A stretch of DNA of 64,000 bases from Melieria omissa (Eukaryota > Arthropoda > Insecta > Diptera > Ulidiidae). Both the position numbers and the translations under genes were made by a program. The stretch lies in the NCBI GenBank assembly GCA_963971225.1, contig OZ020270.1, positions 31,691,823 through 31,755,822 on the forward strand. Direction: 5' to 3'. Positions 44,732 to 54,299 of this stretch are shown one piece after another. Numbering within the stretch: the first letter of the stretch is position 1; each line of letters begins with the position of its first letter. The notes below the pieces were generated by a model. The model worked only from the letters and a program-made list of their open reading frames with translations, did no database searches and was not told where the DNA came from.

Positions 44732-47124
44732 TAGGCTGGAGTGAAAATGGCCAAAAAAAATTTTTTTTGGAATATCAATTAGCTAGATATCTCAAAATGT
44801 GCCAATACATCAATATAAAGCTGTGTAAAAATTAAAAAGAAATTAAACAATTTTTTGATCTCCCATCGCAACTTTTAATTTCACAGTATTACGCGACATT
44901 AAAGATAGTCATCTTAAAATTCAATTAAAAATCAAATACGCTTCTAATTACAATATTTAATGATGTCAAAGTTATAAACACATGGTTACAGGGTGAAGTG
45001 ACAAAAATCACGTTTCGACTCGAACGCCGGCATTTGCTGACGAGAAGCAATGCGTGCACGGATGTCGCGTCGAAGTTAAGTTTTGCAGGAACCTTGAACC
45101 TCCGTATTTGTCTACTGGGGACTGCTGTAGCTCTGGCCTTCATCACTCGTCGTAAGCCCAGTTCACGTATATGTGGTCGATGGTCCGTCATCATGGCCAG
45201 GAGCACATTCTCCGGGTGAGCAAAGTACGCGTTACGGTGAATAACGGGGTCAACGATTCCCTTGAGTTTGGAGCTGAGGTAACGTGACTTGACAAGCATC
45301 TGGTGAATCCAGAGAATCCGTGTGGGTCTGTCGTCCCGCCATCGAGTGACTGGAATAGATTAAGTCGCCGGATAACGCCCGATTTTTGTCCCGTGTTTAC
45401 GTTTGTGCCGTCACACCCGACAACTTTAATATTATCTGTCTTCGCATTTTGCTCTTTGATACTAGCGACTAAGTACTCAGCTATGTCTTTGCTGCAGCCT
45501 GATGACGGAGACGTATGGTTGAAGTACGAAGAACCCGGCTCTGCGATGATGGTTATGTGTTCTTCCGATATGGTTTTTCTGTGGTACTTGTTGTCGACGG
45601 CGAGGACTTGTGTTAAAGTTTTATCCTTGCGGCCATCAAAAAATAGTCCATCTATGCCCTTGTGAGTGTGGTCGTCTTCATTCTGCCTCAGTTCCTTTCG
45701 AATTTTACTGCGTTTTCGACGGATTTTGCTTCGGTCGATTACTTTGGATCGGTCGTTGAGTGATACGAGACCAAGATCATGCAGAACTGTTGTTGCTAAT
45801 ACAGCAGCCGATCTGTCCGAAACTCCGGTCCGATCGCAAGCTATAGCGAGGGAAGGCAGAGAGATAGTAATTTTTTGGCACTCTCGATCCTGATTTGGCT
45901 TAGTTTTGAGTGATTCTCTATCTGGGATGTACTCATCGACAGTGGGACTGTCAGACGAGTCCGTGTCGTATTCGGAACTTTCGGCAGAATAGGGTTGACT
46001 TTTGCTCGCATCGTCATCGATCTTCTTAATCTTCATTCGTTTGAGATTTGCTTCCTCTCTTTCAGCTTTTCTCTTCAATTTTGATGTTACCACTTGATCT
46101 GTACCACCGATTATCATCTTTCTTGGCCCTCTCTGGTCTTGAAGGAACTGCCGTTCGTTTGCCGGAATTTTGTTGAGTTTCGTACATTTGCAATTGGCCA
46201 CCATATCGGAGCACTTGCATTTGCTGAGATCAAACAGAGTGTTAGCTTTGTCACGAAAGTCCGATAATCTCCGTTGGTAGTTTGGTTGATTCCTTTTACA
46301 TTTGTTGACTTTTAGCATTGTGTTGTATTTGTCGTGGAACGATCTAAGTTTTTCTGTCGCTTGTGCATGCGTTACTGTTGGAAGTGAGGCCCTTTGCCAT
46401 ATCTCTTCGACTTCATAGCACAGTTTTTGAGATATGTCAAAAAATTATGGGTATTTACCATTGTCCGTCTTCAGATCTTGTCAAAGTTGAATATATTTCT
46501 TCATGAGATCGGTGTAGGTCGGCAGAGTATTGGTCGGCAGGTTTCGTGGAGCGCCAAATATCACGCACGAAACTTTGTCTCTTGTAACTGTCATCTCTTT
46601 AAAAATATAAAGAAATAACTAGTAACCCTTCACTGCCCTACCTTTTTGCGCACAAGTTCAGGTACTCACCTTTTTTTTGTTTTTTTTTAATTAAATCAGA
46701 TGTAACGTCACAAGTTTATTTCGAATCGGTCACTTCACAAGGAAATCGTGAACATTCAACAATCATAAACAGAATTAAACTAGCGGGGTTTGCCACATTC
46801 CAACGATTAAAACACGAATTGTAATTTGTAATATTTTATTCGCTCAAACAGGACTGCTACAATAAATAACTTAAAACCCGCAAACCTAAAGCAAAGGCTA
46901 CTGAGATTTATTTTGAATCCTTAACTGAGTTGAAATTACGACTTTCACTTCTTTCGACGAAAGTGAAAAAAGTATTACAAAAAATTATTTCAATTAGGTG
47001 ATGGGCGATCAAGGAGTTGTTAGAAACTAATATAATTTTGCAGGATTGGTACCATGGACATTTGGCACATTTCCAATATACTAGCTTCTTAAAATTTTAA
47101 AATCAATTTTTTCACTCCACCCTA
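44732..47124 (-). mobile_element. hAT-like transposon of an uncommon family ('CDGTNVNTG' type)
   Basis: 2,393 bp with short inverted ends TAGG(C/G)TGGAGTGAAAA and a perfect 8-bp TSD TTGCACAC at 44724-44731 and 47125-47132. Carries a multi-exon gene on the minus strand that is not a standard hAT transposase by eye. An 8-bp TSD and TAGGG-type ends fit the hAT superfamily. Confidence 0.8.
44925..46500 (-). pseudogene. Predicted transposase of the 'CDGTNVNTG' family, internally deleted
   Basis: A 375-codon ORF (46318-45191), apparently preceded by another exon (YEVEEIWQRASLPTVTHAQA upstream of 46330). It has a Cys-rich N-terminal part (KCKCSDMVANCKC), a NERQFLQDQRGPRKMIIGG block, an acidic linker, GLFFDGRKDKTL, then KVVGCDGTNVNTGQKSGVIR. 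The frame runs into LFQSLDGGTTDPHGFSGF after what looks like a deletion. A second frame (45299-44925) has HPENVLLAMMTDHRPHIREL and RRFKVPAKLNF. I recall uncharacterised insect and other invertebrate proteins with these blocks, but no named family. The Asp in CDGT could be the first catalytic residue. The C-terminus and dimerisation domain were not recognised. Confidence 0.6.
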
Positions 47125-47479
47125 TTGCACACCTTCTATCTCCTTTGAATATTTTTTAAAAACTTCATTGTTGCAATGGAATGATTTCAAAGCAGAGTTT
47201 TCAAATACTGAAGAGTCGTTGCTTCTTCCTGGTGCACCAACATTGATGTATGTAAATCTGTACCGATAGTCTACTGAAGCAAAGAGAACTGTGGAGTACC
47301 ACCCTTTAAAGTTATAGTAATCGGTAGCCTCAGTTTTTGGAGGTTTAACTTCAATATGACAACCGTCAATTGCGCCATAGCATTGAGGAAACCCTAAATG
47401 GTTAAAGCCAGACACAATTTCGCATATTTTATCGTCAGTTGGTGGATATGCATCAAAAACCTCTGTTTTAAAAATTGTA

Positions 47480-48454
47480 AGGGAGAGGGCTGGGGTGTGA
47501 ACCGGGTTTTGTTTTTCGGCTCTAACTTTTCTCAGAATAAAGATATCGAAAAATCGAAGATACCGTTGGAAAGGTGAATATATAACGCAACTTTGTTATG
47601 AAGACAGATTACCGTTTTGATTGAAATTTAACTCTCTACGTCCAATTTTCTAAGAACGTGATTTTTCGCTTTTTCAAAAAAGTGGCTGGGTTGTGAACCA
47701 TCTGGAAAATCCCTATTAAAGTCAGAAAATACGAAGAAAACACCCATAATTTTTAAGTACATTGAGAATTTATTTAATCAGGAAGCCTCAAGAGGTGAAA
47801 AAAAGTTATAATGACGCCTCTTAGGCCAAAAAATCGCAATGAATGAAACTGCTCAATTTTTTAAATTTTCATCCTAATCTGTGTCGGAATGTTTGCATGT
47901 GAAATACGAACGTGTTCTCGTATTGGCTCACTTCAAGTGAACACAACGAAATCGAGTTAAATTATATAAAATGACTTTATTTTAATATATCCGTCCATAT
48001 TTGACAGTGTTAGAACAAATGTAGTACGAAAAACAGGTGGTTCATAACCCAGCCACCTCAGTGGTTCACAGCCCAACCACGATGCCATTTTGGAAACTTT
48101 AAAATAAACGACACTTCCAATCATAATTCGACATAAACAAATATTGCATCGTAAAATAGAATCAAAACACTAAATAAACATGTATTACACTGACCTTTTT
48201 GCAATAAGCTCAGTCACTAAGATAGCACTTTAAAAAAAAGCCAACAAGTTTTCGCAGTCGATTTTCAAACACGATGTCTTTCAAACTCGATTGCTGCCAC
48301 AAGCAATACGTGTTTGTACTTCGGTGTAACCACAGAGCAGAGTCATATCATAAGACAAAATTGACAGTTGAAAGATTGGCGATATGTCAATTAGGGAAAG
48401 AAAAAACGGCAATGGTTCACACCCCAGCCTGGTTCACAACCCAGCCCTCTCCCT
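47480..48454. mobile_element. TA-flanked MITE with iterated 16-bp motif
   Basis: 975 bp with inverted ends AGGGAGAGGGCTGGGGTGTG, flanked by TA (47478-47479, 48455-48456). The string GGCTGGG(G/T)TGTGAACC or close variants occurs at both ends and internally near 47687, 48040, 48062 and 48425. No ORF with a motif. Removing it restores the Harbinger transposase frame. Confidence 0.8.
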
Positions 48455-49349
48455 TACATATTTCCTCACATACTTCCACTACAATTTCTCCCAACGTTGT
48501 TCGTCCAATTCCAAAGAGGCTAGCAACTGTTCTGTATTCGGATGAAGATCCAAGTGCATATAAAGCAACCGCAATTCGTTTTTCTAATGGAATCGCCGGA
48601 CGCCAGTAAGTATTTTTTTTGCGCAGATTCTTTAATGCATTCACTATGTACTGGAAGGTCTCATTGCTCATGCGGAATGTGTTTTTGAATTTTTCCCTGG
48701 TGAAATCTGGGACGTCCCTTTCCCAGAAGCGTGACTTCTCTACCTAATTCAACACAAATGAAAACCTAAAATATTTTGTTTTAATAAAATGCTACGATGC
48801 ACTTACCATTGACCAACAAGATCTGTATTTTTTTAAAATGCGTTTACTTGCAGCCAGCTTTTCATATCTTTTACATTGTTTGTATGCCGATAGAGCAAGC
48901 ACAAAATATTTTTTTTTCTTGCGGAGGTATTCCAAAATTTTAACATTGTTTGACATAATTACGCTTATTTCGTCCTTTGCTCTTTTTTTGGTAAGAATAT
49001 GCAGCGCAAACCGTATTTGTCAAAATGTACTACGTAGTACAAAAACCATATGTCTGTCACTATGCTAGCGCGAGCTTTTTGGTAGTACTCAGAGCTTTGA
49101 TTGTAGTATTCTCCGTAGTACAAAAATCCTATGTCTGTCAGGAGTATAAAATGACTTTTTGTTGCTCGGAATCGTCCTTACAAGGAATTTAAAGTGTTCT
49201 TAGCGAATTTTGCTCTAATCCTATCATGAGGAATGGATTAGTTCAGCTTTATTTATTAATTTCCATATAATTATTCGTTTTATTCGTTACTATTCAAATT
49301 GCATTTTCATTTTCTATTTAATTCAAATTAAATTCAATAATCTTCATAC

Positions 49350-51992
49350 TTACTTACTTAGCTGGCGCTACAACCGTTTATCGGTCTTGGCCGAATCCAA
49401 AAGAGCGCGCCAGCCGGTTCTGTCCTGTGCTTGCTGACGCCAGTTGGAGATTCCAAGCGCCGACAGGTTCTGCGACACTTGGTCTTTCCAACGTAGAAGA
49501 GGACGTCCTCTTCCGCGGCGTCCACCTGAGGGTACCGTCTCGTAGACTCGCCTCGCCGGAGCATCTTCAGGCATACGGGCAACATGGCCAAGCCAGCGCA
49601 ACCGCTGTATTTTTATGCGCTTGACTATGTCCATGTCCCTGTATAGCTCGTACAGCTCGTTGTTCCATCGTATACGGTACTCATCACCCACGCGGAGCGG
49701 ACCGAAGACTTTGCGGAGTATCTTTCTCTCGAATGCTTTCAAGGCACGTTCATCGGTGGTCGACAACGTCCAGGACTCTACACCATATAAGAGGACGGGG
49801 ATGATAAGTGCCTTGTAGAGCGTAAGTTTTAGAGAGAGGGCCCTACTTCTCAACTGCCTACTGAGCCCAAAGTAGCACCTGTTGGCAATAGTTATTCTCC
49901 GCTTGATCTCCAGGCTGACGTCATTGTTGGTGTTGATGCTGGTACCAAGATAGACAAAGTCCTTTACCAATTCAAAATTACGGCTGCCAACAGTGACGTG
50001 TTGTCCAAGACGCGAAGACTCTTTGTGTGTTGACAGGAGGTACTTTGTCTTGCCCTCGTTCACCGCAAGACCAACTTTGCTCGCTTCTTTCTCTAGACTG
50101 GAGTACGCTGAACATACGGCACGGCTGTTGAGGCCAACGATGTCGATATCGTCGGCATATGCCAGTAGCATGACACTTTTATGGAAAATAGTGCCAGAGT
50201 GGTTCAGCTCCGCAGCGCGTATAATTTTCTCCAGCAGGAGGTTGAAAAAGTCGCACGAAAGGGGGTCGCCCTGTCTGAACCCTCGCTTGGTATCAAACGG
50301 CTCGGAGAGGTCCTTTCCGATTCTGACGGAGCTAGTAGTGGTGTTCAACGTCATTGTACACAGCCGTATCAGTTTGGCGGGGATACCAAAATCAGACATG
50401 GTGGCGTAAAGGCAACTCCGATTCGTGCTATCAAAAGCGGCTTTAAAGTCGACGAAAAGGTGGTGCGTGTCGATCTGCTTTTCTTGGGTCTTCTCTAGGA
50501 TTTGGCGTATTGTGAAGATCTGGTCGATGGTGGATTTACCAGGTCTGAAGCCACACTGATAAGGTCCAATCAGTTTGTTGACGATGGGCTTCAGTCTATC
50601 ACACAACACGCTGGATAGGACCTTATATGCGATGTTGATCAGGCTGATCCCGCGGTAGTTAGCGCAGATTGCAGGATCTCCTTTCTTATGGATTGGGCAG
50701 AGCACACTCAGGTTCCAGTCGTTTGGCATGCTTTCTTCCGACCATATCTTGCAAAGAAGCTGATGCATGCGGCTTGTTAGTTCCTCGCCTCCAGCTTTGA
50801 ATAGCTCAGCCGACAGGCCGTCGGCTCCGGCGGCCTTGTTGTTTTTGAGCCGCGTTATTGCTATTCGTACCTCATTACGATCGGGTGGTGGTATGACGAT
50901 CCCATCGTCAGCGAATGGGGGTTCGGTTTCAGCTTCATCTACGCCACTAGATCCACCGTTAAGCAGCTGCGAGAAGTGATCCCTCCATAACCCAAGCATG
51001 CTCTGGACATCTGTCACCAGATTACCGTGTTCGTCCTTGCAAGAACTGACCCCGGGCTTGAAACCATTTGTCTGGCGCTTGACCTGTTGGAAGAATTTTC
51101 GGGTCATATTCCTGTCTCCCAGCATCTCAAGCTCCTCGCACTCTCGTCTTTCCACATCCCGTTTCTTGCGCCTGAAAAGACGTCTCTCTTCCCTCTTTGC
51201 CTCGCGGTATCGCTCCGTTGTGGCTCTTGTTGCGGCCATCCGCAGGGTGGCTCTGTATGCTGCGTCTTTCATTGCGGTGGCGTCTCGGCACTCGTTGTCG
51301 TACCACGTGTTGCGCGTCTCGCGGAAATAGCCAATCGTCGCTTCGGCTGTCGAACGCATGCAGCAGGCGATAGTATTCCACTGCGTGTTCACGTCGCTAT
51401 CGAGCAAAGGAGTGCTTTTCGTAAGCTGGAGTGAGAGTTGAGTTGAGAAGTTCCTGGCTATCCGTTGTGACTGTAGCTTTTTTACGTCCAGCTTTCTCTG
51501 TGTGCGTTGACGCAAGCTTTTCGCTGCGGATAAGCGCGTGCGTACCTTGGCTACAACAAGGTAATGGTCCGAGTCGATGTTGGCTCCTCGGATCGTACGT
51601 ACGTCTAGCACACTGGAAACATGCCGTCCATCTATTACAACGTGATCAATCTGTGATCGCGTTGATTGATCAGGGGATAACCAGGTAGCCTTGTGGATGT
51701 TCCGATGCTGGAATCTGGTGCTACAGACTACCATGTTCCTTGCCGCGGCGAAGTCGATTAACCTCATACCGTTGTCTGAGGTTTCATCGTGGAGGCTGTA
51801 TTTTCCGACGGTCGGGCCAAAAACGCCCTCTTTTCCCACCCTGGCATTAAAGTCGCCAAGCACGATTTTTATGTCGTGGCGGGGGCAGCGCTCGTATGCT
51901 CGCTCAAGGCGCTCGTAGAAGCCGTCTTTGACTTCCTCGTCTTTCTCGTTCGTCGGGGCATGCACGCAAATTAGGCTTAGGTTGTGGAATCG
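49350..51992 (-). mobile_element. RTE-like LINE, 5'-truncated, young
   Basis: 2,643 bp flanked by the 11-bp TSD AATCTTCATAC (49339-49349, 51993-52003). The 3' end on the minus strand is GCTAAGTAAGTAA, a short (AAGT)n tail of the kind seen in RTE elements. Encodes endonuclease and RT in one uninterrupted frame. Confidence 0.88.
49368..51992 (-). CDS. LINE endonuclease-reverse transcriptase, N-terminally truncated
   Basis: 874 uninterrupted codons to a stop at 49368. The apurinic-type endonuclease lacks its first ~100 residues; KIVLGDFNARVG, RSQIDHVVIDGR and GANIDSDHYLVVAK hold the catalytic Asp/Asn/His blocks. RT follows with ADGLSAELFKAG, CGFRPGKSTIDQIF, LFVDFKAAFDS, RQGDPLSCDFFN and the YADD box (LLAYADDIDIVG). 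The C-terminal part has RLRWLGHVARMPEDAP. The first nine bases of the apparent ORF (ATG AAG ATT) are target-site duplication, not LINE. The absence of stops suggests recent insertion. RTE clade by gross similarity. Confidence 0.88.
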   Translation of the reverse strand, partial: RFHNLSLICVHAPTNEKDEEVKDGFYERLERAYERCPRHDIKIVLGDFNARVGKEGVFGPTVGKYSLHDETSDNGMRLIDFAAARNMVVCSTRFQHRNIHKATWLSPDQSTRSQIDHVVIDGRHVSSVLDVRTIRGANIDSDHYLVVAKVRTRLSAAKSLRQRTQRKLDVKKLQSQRIARNFSTQLSLQLTKSTPLLDSDVNTQWNTIACCMRSTAEATIGYFRETRNTWYDNECRDATAMKDAAYRATLRMAATRATTERYREAKREERRLFRRKKRDVERRECEELEMLGDRNMTRKFFQQVKRQTNGFKPGVSSCKDEHGNLVTDVQSMLGLWRDHFSQLLNGGSSGVDEAETEPPFADDGIVIPPPDRNEVRIAITRLKNNKAAGADGLSAELFKAGGEELTSRMHQLLCKIWSEESMPNDWNLSVLCPIHKKGDPAICANYRGISLINIAYKVLSSVLCDRLKPIVNKLIGPYQCGFRPGKSTIDQIFTIRQILEKTQEKQIDTHHLFVDFKAAFDSTNRSCLYATMSDFGIPAKLIRLCTMTLNTTTSSVRIGKDLSEPFDTKRGFRQGDPLSCDFFNLLLEKIIRAAELNHSGTIFHKSVMLLAYADDIDIVGLNSRAVCSAYSSLEKEASKVGLAVNEGKTKYLLSTHKESSRLGQHVTVGSRNFELVKDFVYLGTSINTNNDVSLEIKRRITIANRCYFGLSRQLRSRALSLKLTLYKALIIPVLLYGVESWTLSTTDERALKAFERKILRKVFGPLRVGDEYRIRWNNELYELYRDMDIVKRIKIQRLRWLGHVARMPEDAPARRVYETVPSGGRRGRGRPLLRWKDQVSQNLSALGISNWRQQAQDRTGWRALLDSAKTDKRL

Positions 51993-52003
51993 AATCTTCA
52001 TAC

Positions 52004-52674
52004 ATTTTTTAAATCATGCATTTTTACTTGAGATTTTTACGTTTTTAGCGTTTGTTTTTAGCGTTTTAGCGTTTGTTTAAAAATTTTAGGGTGTCGATTT
52101 TAACACTTTGGGAAATTGGCTGTAAAATTCACATTTACAAAAATTTCAAATGAAGTGTTACCTTGGATCATAGCTCTTTTAACCCTCTTTCCAACGGTAT
52201 GTTAACATTGGTGATTCGTTAATTTTCTAACGAATTATGCGCAAAAAAGCTATGGGGTGTCACCTTACAAAGAATTCCCCTACATATTGTTTGTAATATT
52301 CATCACCAAATAACAAAAAAAAACAAGAAAATAAATAATTAAAAACTAAATAAAATTAGAAGAAAATTTAAATTTATAAAAAAAATAATATATGACAATT
52401 AGTCCACTGATAGATAAACAAAAATACTGACGTTAATATTGCTTACAAATCAGTTTCTTCTACAACCTTAAATTACGATTTTTATATTAAAATTTGTCTC
52501 TCACATTGCGACCCGGTGTACAGGTGCAGAGGGAAGAAGTCAGAAAATAAATTTGGAAAAATCAATCAATTAAAAAAGAAGGATACGATTGTAAAATAAA
52601 TGCCATTTTTTCTGATATCTATATTAATAGACGAAATGCATTGACATTTTGTGAAAATCTTTAATTTTTTTAAA
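52004..52674. other. AT-rich segment without genes
   Basis: No ORF with a motif. Contains the inverted counterpart of the 41850 string at 52253-52282 (GGGGTGTCACCTTACAAAGA). Otherwise A/T runs. Confidence 0.4.
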
Positions 52675-53010
52675 CAGCCGCCGTGGCTCAGTTGGTTAGT
52701 GCGCGGTCCAAGCGAGTCGAATGCAGAGCGACGCAAGTTCGAATTCTGCATGTAGTAACACCTAAAAAAAATAACGGGAAACTCGTTTTCTCTTTCGGTG
52801 GCTGTCCTCTCAGTTGGAAATGGCAAACCTCTGAGAGTAAAAATTGCCTATGAAAAAGCTCCCAACCTGCCGTTCGGAACCGGCATAAAACTGTAGGTCC
52901 CTTCCACCCGCGTACAAAATTCACACGCACAACACGGGTGGTTGCGGGAAGCTAGGCCTTAGTCTCGCGTAAGCGGGCTGTCGTGCCAGTCAATTATTAT
53001 TAAATTATTA
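52675..53010 (+). mobile_element. tRNA-derived SINE (family B, copy 4), full length
   Basis: Begins CAGCCGCCGTGGCTCAGTTGG with a perfect A box, followed by B-box-like AAGTTCGAATTCTGC. The body with GGGAAACTCGTTTTCTC and GTTGCGGGAAGCTAGGCC ends at GTGCCAGTCAATTATTATTA with a (TTA)n tail. It is the best preserved copy and can serve as reference. No TSD identified. Confidence 0.88.
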
Positions 53011-53059
53011 TTATTTATTATATTAAACAGTATCTGAAAATACATTACTGAAAAGGGGT

Positions 53060-53250
53060 ATAAGAACAAACAATTAAAACGAAAGCAGGAAAATAGGCCG
53101 ATATTCCATCGACCAAAAACGGCCGATATGGCATCGGCCAAAAAAGGCCGATGCCGATTCTTCTTTTTTTACCGATGCCGATACTAGCCGATGCCTATAC
53201 CAATTTTATTGGCCGATACTAGCCGATGCCGATTAATCGGTCGGACTCTA
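53060..53250. mobile_element. End fragment of the CGGCATCGGC hAT MITE
   Basis: Inverted relative to 30281-30480. It ends at the family terminus (complement of TAGAGTCCGACCGATTAATC) at 53250, preceded by repeats of GGCCGATGCCGAT. The other end of this copy is missing. Confidence 0.75.
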
Positions 53251-53733
53251 GTCTCGGACTCCATAAAGCGCGTTTCAGGCGTTCAGCGTTTGTCGTGTTA
53301 TGGCGTTTCTCGCGTTATTCGCGTTGCAAAGTGGTATACTCCATAACACGCGTTTCACGCGTCAGCTTCTTCTTCTTACGTCAGCTGATGCTAATTTTTA
53401 ATTGGCAAACTGCTAATTGATTTCGTTGTGAATTGTGAAAAATAACGAAATGAAATTGCTATACGACGTTAAAGACTTTATAGAATTTACTGATTTCATT
53501 TTAAACACAATAAATGCATATCGAACATTGCAAATCATAAAAAAAGAGATTCAGTTGAATTCAATTTGTAGCAATTTATTTCACAGGGATGAGCAAAATT
53601 CGATCGACAACGACTAAGCTATCGAATTTCCAATACAGCGAGGACTAAGTTTCGTCTGTCAAAGAATTATGCTAATTTTTAGGAATTTCTCCACATTTTA
53701 TGTTAAAATATTGAATTTCAAATGTTTCTAAAT
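53251..53733. other. Gene-free segment with CGCGTTTCA-type repeats and one small ORF
   Basis: ACTCCATAAAGCGCGTTTCA at 53268-53287 and a second variant near 53338-53362 belong to the dispersed motif also at 37184 and 59749. A 60-codon ORF at 53435-53617 (MKLLYDVKDFIEFTDFILNT) has no recognised motif; it could be a chance ORF or the first exon of a transposon gene. Confidence 0.4.
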
Positions 53734-53737
53734 GTAT

Positions 53738-54208
53738 TGTAACGATAAGACAGTCTGTCGCTGTGCAAAGCAACCCTGTCGCTACGCGCCGTGCTATAAT
53801 TCAATCTGGCAACGACGGCCGCGATAATAAGGGAAACTTTTAGGCCAACCTGGCAATGATGGAAACTCTTAGTCCAACCTGGCAATGATGGCTACTTTTA
53901 GTCCAACCTGGCAATGATGGTCGCGATCATCATGGAAACATTTAGTCCACTCCGGAATGTGCGAGAACGATCTGCGCGATGGCCGGACAGGTATAAAAGG
54001 CAGCCGGGTGCGGCGCAGCGGGTCAGTCTGATTTTGACTAGTGAAGGTGCCACACGGAGTCATTAAGTGTAAAGACAGTGAAGTGTAAAAGTGTGAAATA
54101 AAGTGATTGTTGGTTTTTACCAACCAATTGGATAATTAAAGTTGTTTCATTTTCAAATTGCACAATCCAGTGATACGAATCAGCCCACTAGAACTAGTAT
54201 TCGTAATA
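53738..54208 (+). repeat. 5' LTR of gypsy copy 3
   Basis: 471 bp from TGTAACGATAAGACAG to CGTAATA (last CA changed to TA). U3 has three tandem units with CCAACCTGGCAATGATGG (53851-53935). TATA box TATAAAA at 53992-53998; polyadenylation signal AATAAA at 54097-54102. Confidence 0.95.
53992..53998 (+). promoter_or_regulatory. LTR TATA box
   Basis: TATAAAA in GGTATAAAAGGCAGCC, about 105 bp upstream of the AATAAA signal in the LTR. The same string is at about 59305 in the 3' LTR. Confidence 0.7.
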
Positions 54209-54210
54209 TT

Positions 54211-54228
54211 TGGTGTCAGAAGTGGGAT
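54211..54228 (+). promoter_or_regulatory. Primer-binding site, tRNA-Leu type
   Basis: TGGTGTCAGAAGTGGGAT, two bases after the 5' LTR, complementary to a tRNA-Leu 3' end. Identical to the sites in copies 1 and 2. Confidence 0.8.
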
Positions 54229-54299
54229 TGTGGAAAATTGAAAATAAACCAAAACAAATAAATAAATAACTAAATAAATAAAATGATAAAAGCACGGAC

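Larger units (their letters stand above)
44304..48956 (-). pseudogene. Harbinger transposase, intact frame but split by two insertions
   Basis: Exon 1 (48956-48807, 50 codons from MSNNVKILEYLRKK) ends at a GTAAGT donor. Exon 2 starts at 48743 after an AATTAG acceptor. It runs through the helix-turn-helix region (EYRTVASLFGIGRTTLGEIV), then the DDE_Tnp_4 domain with Asp in QCYGAIDGCHIEV, Asp in GAPGRSNDSSVFENS and Glu in RRVVENAFGHLKARF, to a stop at 44304-44306. It is interrupted by 47480-48454 (TA duplication) and 44732-47124 (TTGCACAC duplication). Deleting each insert with one TSD copy restores an open frame of about 400 codons without any other stop. Usual family length is 350-450. Confidence 0.88.
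41901..49146. mobile_element. PIF/Harbinger transposon with both genes, three nested insertions
   Basis: Inverted ends TACCCGTGACAGACAT and the complement of TACTCCTGACAGACAT, TSD TAA at 41898-41900 and 49147-49149. Carries a Myb/MADF-like gene on the plus strand and a transposase on the minus strand, the convergent pair usual for the superfamily. Subterminal GTAGTACAAAAATCC repeats lie at both ends. Insertions: mariner 42965-44256, hAT-like 44732-47124, TA-MITE 47480-48454. Without them it is about 2.6 kb. Confidence 0.92.

Noticed and set aside
49427..51688. Plus-strand ORFs opposite the LINE
   Set aside because: Shadow frames of the uninterrupted RT ORF.
52675..52750. tRNA gene at the perfect A box
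   Set aside because: It is the head of a repeated SINE with body and tail; the anticodon arm is not tRNA-like.
53435..53617. Host gene first exon (60 codons)
   Set aside because: No domain, no clear splice partner, and it lies between transposon fragments; only noted as a small ORF.
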